Below, one piece after another: positions 9,196 through 15,060 of a stretch of 64,000 nucleotides of DNA. Under the pieces are notes generated by a model. That model was not told the origin of the DNA. It did no database searches and worked only from the letters and a program-made list of their open reading frames with translations. The stretch's first letter is position 1; each line of letters opens with the position of its first letter. The translations under genes and the position numbers were made by a program. Origin of the DNA: Planctomycetota bacterium (GTDB lineage Bacteria; Planctomycetota; Phycisphaerae; Phycisphaerales; UBA1924); NCBI GenBank assembly GCA_018242625.1, contig JAFEBO010000012.1, positions 62,001-126,000 of the forward strand. The letters are read 5' to 3'.

Positions 9196-9379
9196 CCTGG
9201 CCTTTTCCTTTCGGGAGAGTCGCATCTTCAGATCGGCTGACAGCTGATCTGCGCTTTGCCGAGGCACACCGCCTCGAGCAGAACTTGACGTGCTCCCAGT
9301 CTCGCTCCCACTTCTTCCTCCACGAAAACTCGCGAAGGCAGGCCTCGCAAAGCCTGGTGGGCAGATGGCTGTTCGGCAT
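9188..9379 (-). CDS. DUF2256 small zinc-ribbon-like protein
   Basis: The 63-residue protein reads MPNSHLPTRLCEACLREFSW and then continues with RKKWERDW, a VKFC pair and SRRC. This matches the DUF2256 pattern: LPTKxC..C followed by W-RKKW-x-RDW and C..RC. Four cysteines in two pairs suggest a small zinc ribbon. DUF2256 genes are often found beside, or fused to, the 'photolyase-related' FeS family (family knowledge), and here one lies 49 bp from the start of such a photolyase on the opposite strand. The function is unknown; a role with the photolyase is an inference from neighbourhood. Confidence 0.85.
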   Translation of the reverse strand: MPNSHLPTRLCEACLREFSWRKKWERDWEHVKFCSRRCASAKRRSAVSRSEDATLPKGKGQGE

Positions 9380-9428
9380 TGCACATTCTCCCTCGGCTCT
9401 GCTCCATCCGTCGGTACGATTGGCCCCG

Positions 9429-11066
9429 ATGGCCCCATCGTCGTCCTCTCATACCAGGCCCAGCTCCCCGCAGAGCCGCCTTGTTCTTGTTTTCGGCGAT
9501 CAACTCAACGCGGATGCGGCTTTGCTCCGCTCCCTGACGCCGAAGGACACCGTCCTCATGATGGAGGTGTCCGAAGAGTCCCGGCACGTTTCAAGCCATG
9601 TTCAGCGCACCATCCTCTTTCTCTCGGCGATGCGCCATTTCGCAGCCAAACTCGACTCACGGGGGGTTCGGGTGCGCTACATCGCACTGGAAGACCCGCA
9701 GAACACCCAGTCGTTTGCGTCCGAGGTCACCCGTGCGGCCAAGGCGCTGGAAGCTGCCGAACTTGCATGCACCCTTCCGGGCGAGTGGCGCGCTCTGGAA
9801 ATGGTCCGGGCGACGGGGTCGAATCTGAAGCTGCCCGTGACAATCTGGCCGGACGAGCATTTTCTCACAAATCCGGAAGAATTCGCGCAATGGGCGAACG
9901 GCCGAACAGCACTGACGATGGAGTATTTCTATCGCGAACAGCGCCGCAAAACGGGCTATCTCATGGAATCCGTCGGGAACAGCCCGCGTCCCCTCGGGGG
10001 TGAGTGGAATTTCGATAAAGAGAACCGTTTGCCGTTCGGCAAGCGCGGACCGGATCCAAGGCCGCCCGCCCCGCTTTGGTTCCGGCCGGACAGCATCACA
10101 ACCAAGGTCATGAGGACGATCAAGGCACTACTTCCTGATCTGCCCGGAGATGACGCTTCCTTTGGATGGCCGGTCACGCGCGAGCAGGCGCTCGCGGCGC
10201 TCGAAGATTTCATCGCGCACCGGCTCGATCGATTCGGACCGTACGAGGACGCCATGTGGGCGGACGAGCCGACGCTTTATCACTCGACACTTTCCTGCGC
10301 TCTCAACCTCAAGTTGCTCGATCCGCGTGAGTGCTGCGAACAGGCGATCGCGGCGTTTCACGCGGGGCGCGTGCCGCTCCAATCCGCGGAGGCGTTTGTC
10401 CGCCAGATCATCGGGTGGAGAGAGTTCATCCGCGGCGTGTACTGGCTTGAAGGCCCGGGCTACGCCGGGCGCAACGCTCTAGAACAGCACGGAAGACTGC
10501 CGGGGTTCTACTGGACGGGCGAGACCGATATGGCCTGCATGAAAGCGTGCATCGGTCAGGTGCTCGAGACAGGCTTTGGTCATCACATCCAGCGCCTGAT
10601 GGTCACGGGGAATTTTGCTCTCATAAGTGGCATTCATCCCAGAGCCGTGAGCGACTGGTATCTTGGCATGTTCGTCGACGGTGTCGACTGGGTCACACTG
10701 CCCAACGCCCTGGGAATGGTCATGCACGCCGATCAGCGGCCCGGCGCAGCCCCCGCGAACACCGGGCTTGTCGGCACCAAGCCTTATGTCGCAAGCGGCA
10801 AGTACATAGAGCGGATGAGCAACTACTGCGAACAGTGCCGCTATCGGCCGGATGAACGCACGGGCCCCACCGCCTGCCCCTTTACCGTTTTCTACTGGGA
10901 CTTCCTGCTGCGATACCGGGATCGCTTCTCTCACAATCAGCGGATGCGCATGATCCTGAAGAATCTCGACCGGATTTCCGCCCCCGCCCGCACGCAACTG
11001 ACAATCGACGCCGATCTGCTCCGCACCAAGTTTGGGATCACGCCCGCAGCGCCAGAAAAGGCTTGA
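9429..11066 (+). CDS. iron-sulfur cryptochrome/(6-4) photolyase-related protein (FeS-BCP, PhrB-like)
   Basis: The 545-residue protein begins with an N-terminal Rossmann photolyase domain (LVLVFGDQLNADAALL) and continues with the helical FAD domain of the prokaryotic FeS-BCP class. A C-x2-C-x12-C cluster sits near residues 464-480 (CEQC ... TACPF). A further cysteine about 93 residues upstream (in CMKAC) could complete four ligands, as known for Agrobacterium PhrB. The family repairs (6-4) photoproducts or acts as a photoreceptor, using FAD and a lumazine antenna. The ATG at 9429 fits the family N-terminus; an upstream extension would run into the divergent DUF2256 gene. Repair versus sensory function cannot be decided here. 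Confidence 0.92.
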   Translation: MAPSSSSHTRPSSPQSRLVLVFGDQLNADAALLRSLTPKDTVLMMEVSEESRHVSSHVQRTILFLSAMRHFAAKLDSRGVRVRYIALEDPQNTQSFASEVTRAAKALEAAELACTLPGEWRALEMVRATGSNLKLPVTIWPDEHFLTNPEEFAQWANGRTALTMEYFYREQRRKTGYLMESVGNSPRPLGGEWNFDKENRLPFGKRGPDPRPPAPLWFRPDSITTKVMRTIKALLPDLPGDDASFGWPVTREQALAALEDFIAHRLDRFGPYEDAMWADEPTLYHSTLSCALNLKLLDPRECCEQAIAAFHAGRVPLQSAEAFVRQIIGWREFIRGVYWLEGPGYAGRNALEQHGRLPGFYWTGETDMACMKACIGQVLETGFGHHIQRLMVTGNFALISGIHPRAVSDWYLGMFVDGVDWVTLPNALGMVMHADQRPGAAPANTGLVGTKPYVASGKYIERMSNYCEQCRYRPDERTGPTACPFTVFYWDFLLRYRDRFSHNQRMRMILKNLDRISAPARTQLTIDADLLRTKFGITPAAPEKA

Positions 11067-11099
11067 ATTTGCTGTCGCACGGGTAGCTCCGCGTCGTGC

Positions 11100-11585
11100 T
11101 CAGTACACCGCCGGGATCCCCGGATCCGTCTCTGGCCGGGGGCCCGGAGCCGACCAGCGAAACCTTCGTTCTGCTTCGGCGATCGGCAGATCGTTGATGC
11201 TCGCCTCGCGACGTCTCATCAGACCCGCCGCATCGAACTCCCAGAGTTCATTGCCGTAGGAACGGTGCCACTGTCCTGAGGCGTCCTGCCATTCGTATTG
11301 AAATCGCACCGCCATGCGGTTGTCGAGGAATCCCCAGAGTTCCTTTACCAGTCGGTATTCCCGTTCGCGTTCCCACTTTCTTTCGAGAAAGGTGACGATC
11401 TGCTCGCGACCGCGGATGAACTCTCCCCGGTTTCGCCACTCCGAATCAATGGAATAGGAGAGATTGACACGAACGGGATCGCGACTGTTCCACGCGTTCT
11501 CGGCGGCTCGCACCTTCTGCAGGGCCGTTTCTCGGGTGAACGGAGGCTTGATCGGAGTGCCGGGCAGAGTCGACTGTTTGTTCAT
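11100..11585 (-). CDS. DUF1348 / SnoaL-like (NTF2-fold) protein
   Basis: The 161-residue protein contains [20 protein letters not shown] near its start, then a DSEWRNR stretch and a [15 protein letters not shown] segment, the pattern of DUF1348 proteins. These have the cone-shaped NTF2-like fold; a general enzymatic role has not been assigned to the family as far as I know. I chose the ATG at 11585 because the N-terminus then matches the family; an extra 19 codons upstream are possible but unlikely. It lies 110 bp downstream of the AhpD-like gene on the same strand and may share its TetR-type control. Confidence 0.8.
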   Translation of the reverse strand: MNKQSTLPGTPIKPPFTRETALQKVRAAENAWNSRDPVRVNLSYSIDSEWRNRGEFIRGREQIVTFLERKWEREREYRLVKELWGFLDNRMAVRFQYEWQDASGQWHRSYGNELWEFDAAGLMRRREASINDLPIAEAERRFRWSAPGPRPETDPGIPAVY

Positions 11586-11695
11586 GGCGACATTTCCAGA
11601 GGAAGCGCGGAGATTTCGAATAGCCGCGGCGGGCTTTCGCACACCGCGGCACAGAATGCCTGCTCGGCCTCAACGGCGCGCGAGCGGGCGTTTGC

Positions 11696-12250
11696 TCAGC
11701 TCGCCATCGCATGGCCGTGCGCTTCCACTCGCGGAAAGTCGACATCCACATCGAACGCGCGGTTGAAAAAATTGGTGAAGAAATTGAGTGCGACCGTCGC
11801 CACGATCTCCGCAATCTCGGCGTCCGCAAATCCCGCCGCCCGGACCGCCTTGATATCACTCTCACCGATCCCGCCCCGGCGATCGATGACCGCCTGCGCA
11901 AACTTCAAGGCGGCGCTAGTACGGGCATCGGTGGACTCACGATGCCGCGCACCATCGATCTGCGCCTGATTCAGACCCACCATTTTGCCAAGCACAGAAT
12001 GCGCCGACAGGCAGTAGGTGCAGGCATTCGCTTCGGCGGTGAGCAGAGCGATCTGCTCGCGAAGCTGCGACGACAGCCGGGCGGTGCCAAGGGTGCCGTT
12101 GAACTGCACCCAGGCTTGCAAGACCGCCGGGGAGTTGGCCATGACCCTCGCCATGTTGGGCACCATGCCAAGGCCCTTCTGCAGGGCCGCGAAGATGTCT
12201 TTGTTGCTGCCGGTTGCGGACTCAACGCTTTGGATCGGAAGACGCGCCAT
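11696..12250 (-). CDS. carboxymuconolactone decarboxylase/AhpD-like peroxidase-family protein
   Basis: The 184-residue product shows the CMD fold with the redox pair CTYC followed by LSAHSVLGK, equivalent to the CxxC-x6-H motif of alkylhydroperoxidase AhpD-like proteins. These reduce hydroperoxides or act in thiol redox relay. The ATG at 12250 follows AGGAG in CCACAGGAGAGTCCC, which supports the start. The gene is divergent from a TetR-family gene across a 243-bp spacer that holds a perfect palindrome. Regulation by that TetR protein, probably in response to an electrophile or oxidant, is an inference. Confidence 0.85.
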   Translation of the reverse strand: MARLPIQSVESATGSNKDIFAALQKGLGMVPNMARVMANSPAVLQAWVQFNGTLGTARLSSQLREQIALLTAEANACTYCLSAHSVLGKMVGLNQAQIDGARHRESTDARTSAALKFAQAVIDRRGGIGESDIKAVRAAGFADAEIAEIVATVALNFFTNFFNRAFDVDVDFPRVEAHGHAMAS

Positions 12251-12315
12251 GGGACTCTCCTGTGGGTCATTCGCCCGGTATGCCGTCGAGCGCGAACACT
12301 CGCACCCGCACAAAC

Positions 12316-12333
12316 ATACTGACTGGTCAGTAT
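12316..12333. promoter_or_regulatory. putative TetR operator, perfect 8-2-8 palindrome
   Basis: ATACTGAC-TG-GTCAGTAT is a perfect inverted repeat with a 2-bp centre, the usual size for a TetR dimer site. It lies 65 bp upstream of the AhpD-like start and 160 bp upstream of the TetR-family start. Read on the minus strand it overlaps a TATACT sequence that could be a -10 box. Operator function is inferred from symmetry and position in a TetR divergon. Confidence 0.7.
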
Positions 12334-12446
12334 AGATGCACTCCCCAACGAATTCGTTTCATTTTTCTGCAGGAAATTGAAGAGTAGGCCTCAAATCCAA
12401 ACAATGAACGAACACTTCCCACAGAATTCGTGTGGTGACCCATATA

Positions 12447-12454
12447 GACTAGTC
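12447..12454. promoter_or_regulatory. second, weaker putative TetR half-site cluster
   Basis: GACTAGTC is an 8-bp palindrome set in the wider CATATAG...CCATATG context, 39 bp ahead of the TetR-family start. It differs at one position from the core GACTGGTC of the stronger site at 12316-12333. It could be an autoregulatory operator for the TetR gene; an 8-bp palindrome alone is weak evidence. Confidence 0.4.
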
Positions 12455-12493
12455 GATCCATATGCACGAGTCGGGCCCCGAGGAAGCGTTGAT

Positions 12494-13084
12494 ATGCCTC
12501 CAAGCCGCCGAGAAGATCTGATTGACGCCGCGATGAGGGTTTTCTATCGCCACGGCTTTCATGCCAGCGGCCTCGATCGCATCCTGGAAGAGGGCCGCAT
12601 CAGTCGGATGACCCTCTACAACCACTTCAAGTCCAAGGATGAGGTGATCCTCGCCGCCCTCCGTCGTCGCGACGAGATCTTCCGGAACAAGCTGATGAAA
12701 TTCGTGGACGCGAAAACCCGCTCGCCGCGCGAGCGGCTGCTGGCCGTCTTCGATTTTCATGAGCAATGGTTTCAGGAAGAAGATTTCTGCGGCTGCATGT
12801 TCATCAACGCCTCGGCCGAGTTCAACGACCCCCAGTCGCCTCCGAGGCAGGTGGCTGCAGAGCACAAGCGTGCGATTCTGCGATATCTCGCCGAATTGAG
12901 CCGCGACTGCGGCTTCGCGAGACCGGAGCACATCGCGAATCAATTGAACATCCTGATCGAGGGCGCAATCGTTTCAGCGCATGTCGTGGGGCAGGTCCAA
13001 GGCGGCGGCGCGGATCCCGGCGCCGCCGCAGGGCTCGCGCGCGAAATGGCGCGCCGGATCATCGAGACCGCGCCGAGTGGCTGA
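12494..13084 (+). CDS. TetR/AcrR-family transcriptional repressor
   Basis: The 196-residue protein has an N-terminal TetR HTH: REDLIDAAMRVFYRHGFHAS, then GLDRILEEGRISRMTLYNHF followed by KSKDEVILAALRRRDE. The remainder is a helical ligand-binding domain with a CGCMFINASAEF segment typical of the AcrR/YcdC-like group. I chose the ATG at 12494 because AGGAAG lies 8 bp upstream and the HTH starts immediately. The ORF can be extended to 12377, but that would place the second operator-like site inside the coding sequence. It most likely represses itself and the divergent AhpD-like/DUF1348 genes. Two cysteines in the sensor domain could respond to electrophiles, but this is speculative. Confidence 0.9.
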   Translation: MPPSRREDLIDAAMRVFYRHGFHASGLDRILEEGRISRMTLYNHFKSKDEVILAALRRRDEIFRNKLMKFVDAKTRSPRERLLAVFDFHEQWFQEEDFCGCMFINASAEFNDPQSPPRQVAAEHKRAILRYLAELSRDCGFARPEHIANQLNILIEGAIVSAHVVGQVQGGGADPGAAAGLAREMARRIIETAPSG

Positions 13085-13272
13085 CCGAGAACCATCATTT
13101 GAAGTGACCACTGCTTGCGACCGGATGGAATTCGCAGTCAACACCCGTGAAGTCCGGCAAATTCCACAAGCTCGAATCGGAAGGTCAGGGCAAGCCCTCC
13201 GCTCGCCAGACGTTAGGATTGAGACGAATGCCGATCGGATTTGTTTCGATCGGAGCGAAGCGGAGCATCCGA

Positions 13273-13860
13273 ATGAACACAGCGGAGTGGCGGAGAACGA
13301 AGAGGCGAACTGCCGGAGCGGCGGCGGCCCTACTCATACTGCCCTACCTCACCTACCGCGCTCTCTGGGGCGAACCCATGCAGCGCGGGGGCCTTGTGCC
13401 GCTCGCGGCGATTTTGGTCGTTCTCTTTTTCTTATACGCCGCACACTGCTTCAGAATCCTTCGCCGGAGCCGGACGGACCGTCGGGAGTGGATGCGTTTT
13501 GTTCTGGTTTCGGTTGTTGTTCTCGCGGCGACGCTTCTCAACTTTGCGTCCATCTATCGCGTCGTGGGGCTTGTTCCACCCTCACAGGAAGTCCCGCCGG
13601 CCGCAACGCAACCGCCGATCTGCACGGACGCCGGCGCCTGTCTGTACTTTGCAGTGATCACATGGACGACGGTCGGATACGGTGACTTCACCCCCACTCC
13701 CGCCGCCCGCCCATATGCCGCACTCGAAGCAATCGTGGGATACATGTTTATGGCTTTCTTTGTGCCCACACTCATCTACGCGACCAATGTGCTTGGGCGG
13801 CCCACGGAGGATCCGGCGGAATTGAAGCCGGCTGCGATATCAAGCGCCCAGGAAAGCTGA
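13273..13860 (+). CDS. potassium channel-like membrane protein (Ion_trans_2)
   Basis: The 195-residue protein has three hydrophobic segments (about residues 14-31, 38-57 and 70-91), then a pore loop with TTVGYGDF and a last helix (AIVGYMFMAFFVPTLIYATN). TVGYGD is the potassium selectivity filter. The pore loop between the last two helices matches the 2TM Ion_trans_2 module, with two additional N-terminal helices. There is no RCK domain attached. I used the ATG at 13273, preceded by GGAG at 7-bp spacing; the frame is open further upstream to 13147 but that part is hydrophilic and not channel-like. It probably forms a tetrameric K+ pore in the cytoplasmic membrane. Confidence 0.85.
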   Translation: MNTAEWRRTKRRTAGAAAALLILPYLTYRALWGEPMQRGGLVPLAAILVVLFFLYAAHCFRILRRSRTDRREWMRFVLVSVVVLAATLLNFASIYRVVGLVPPSQEVPPAATQPPICTDAGACLYFAVITWTTVGYGDFTPTPAARPYAALEAIVGYMFMAFFVPTLIYATNVLGRPTEDPAELKPAAISSAQES

Positions 13861-13938
13861 CCGCCGGAGAGAATGACGTCAAGCGGCCGCAGGACCAACT
13901 TTCCTCCAGACGAGGACTTGTTCGCGATCCGTGGCCCG

Positions 13939-13962
13939 CTATAGTTTCTTAGGAAACTATAG
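13939..13962. promoter_or_regulatory. putative MarR operator, perfect 10-4-10 palindrome
   Basis: CTATAGTTTC-TTAG-GAAACTATAG is a perfect 10-bp inverted repeat with a 4-bp centre. It ends 8 bp before the ATG of the MarR-family gene. AT-rich palindromes of this length are typical MarR sites. Its position would block transcription or initiation of the marR-like gene, so autorepression is the simplest reading. Confidence 0.75.
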
Positions 13963-13970
13963 ATCGGACC

Positions 13971-14432
13971 ATGACTACAAAGAATGCCATCAGCAGCCTC
14001 GAAAGCCACACCGGGTATTGGCTCCGATTCGTTTCCAACCACGTGTCCCACGCCTTCCGCCACAAGGTCGAGTCACGCGGTGTCACGGTTGCGGAGTGGG
14101 TCGTGTTGCGTGCGCTCTTTGATGCCGCAGAGACAAGCCCGAGCAAACTAGCGGAATCGATCGGCGTGACGCGCGGCACTGTGTCGAAGCTTGTTGATCG
14201 TCTGTCGGCAAAGCATTTGGTTACCTGTCGAGCCGAAAAATGGGACCGGCGTTACCAGACCGTGAACCTGACCTCGTCGGGAAGGCGGCTGGTTCCTGCG
14301 CTGGCCGCCCTCGCGGACGAGAACGATGAGGAGTTCTTTGGACACCTGGACTCTGCCGAAAGATTCGCTCTGATCTCCACGCTCCGAAACATTGTCGAGC
14401 GCCGAGGGCTCAGGGGTGCTCCCGTCGAGTAG
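13971..14432 (+). CDS. MarR-family transcriptional regulator
   Basis: The 153-residue protein shows the MarR winged-helix layout: VTVAEWVVLRALFD, then SKLAESIGVTRGTVSKLVDR and the wing LVTCRAEKWDRRYQTVNLT with the conserved DRR. MarR proteins bind palindromic DNA as dimers and release it on ligand or oxidant binding. A perfect palindrome lies 8 bp upstream, and a DUF1398 gene starts 28 bp downstream in the same direction. The two genes are probably one operon under autoregulation. The ligand cannot be read from the sequence. Confidence 0.92.
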   Translation: MTTKNAISSLESHTGYWLRFVSNHVSHAFRHKVESRGVTVAEWVVLRALFDAAETSPSKLAESIGVTRGTVSKLVDRLSAKHLVTCRAEKWDRRYQTVNLTSSGRRLVPALAALADENDEEFFGHLDSAERFALISTLRNIVERRGLRGAPVE

Positions 14433-14460
14433 TCGCGAAACACTTTGCAAGGGAAATCTC

Positions 14461-14889
14461 ATGAACAGCGAACAGACGAGAACGGCGGAAGCGTGCGCAG
14501 CCCTCTCGGCACAAGGCAAGATCCACTTCGGCGAACTTGTTGCCCGGCTCACGCACGCGGGAATCGAGCGCTATCACGCCGACTACACCCGGATGGAGAA
14601 CACTTTCTACACGCCCAACGGCGGATCGTGCGTCGTGCCGATGGAATGCGATGCCACACCCATCGGAGAGTCTTTTTCATCGGAAGGGGTGCAAGCCGCA
14701 GTGAGGCAGGCGCAGAGCGGCGAGATCATGTATCCGCAGTTCACGCGTCAGGCCCGTGCGGCCGGGTGCGTCGGCTACTTTGTTCAGATCACCGGGAAAT
14801 GCGTGCAGTATTTCGGCCGCAAGGGCGAAATTCATACAGAGTGGTTTCCCGGCGCCGATCGCACCCCGCAGCAGACTCCGGCGTCGTGA
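14461..14889 (+). CDS. DUF1398 family protein
   Basis: The 142-residue protein matches the DUF1398 (YbcV-like) pattern: GKIHFGELVARLTHAGIERY, then YHADYTRMENTFY, an FSSEGVQAAVRQAQSGEI helix and AGCVGYFVQITGKCVQYFGR near the end. The function of the family is not established. The ATG at 14461 follows AAGGGAAA at a good distance. It is 28 bp downstream of the MarR-family gene and probably co-transcribed with it. It carries several cysteines, including one just before the GYFV motif. Confidence 0.85.
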   Translation: MNSEQTRTAEACAALSAQGKIHFGELVARLTHAGIERYHADYTRMENTFYTPNGGSCVVPMECDATPIGESFSSEGVQAAVRQAQSGEIMYPQFTRQARAAGCVGYFVQITGKCVQYFGRKGEIHTEWFPGADRTPQQTPAS

Positions 14890-15060
14890 AAATGCAAGCC
14901 GGTCCTACACAGCTGCCGGGGGTTGCTCCCGGATTCGTCGAGCAGCCTCGCCCGCAAGCCACTGAATTGCGGGTGCCTGGGACTGGTGTTCCCACAACCC
15001 GATTGCGGGAAGTCCCCTGGAAAGGAGCAGCGACCCTCCTTGCCCGTACACTCCCCGCTC

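Noticed and set aside
9196..9438. N-terminal extension of the DUF1772-like gene to 9438
   Set aside because: The extension would be antisense to nothing useful but overlaps the DUF2256 gene in another frame and the photolyase start; the GTG at 9195 fits the coupling better.
12377..12493. N-terminal extension of the TetR-family gene
   Set aside because: The added 39 residues are unlike TetR proteins and would cover an operator-like site; the ATG at 12494 has its own ribosome binding site.
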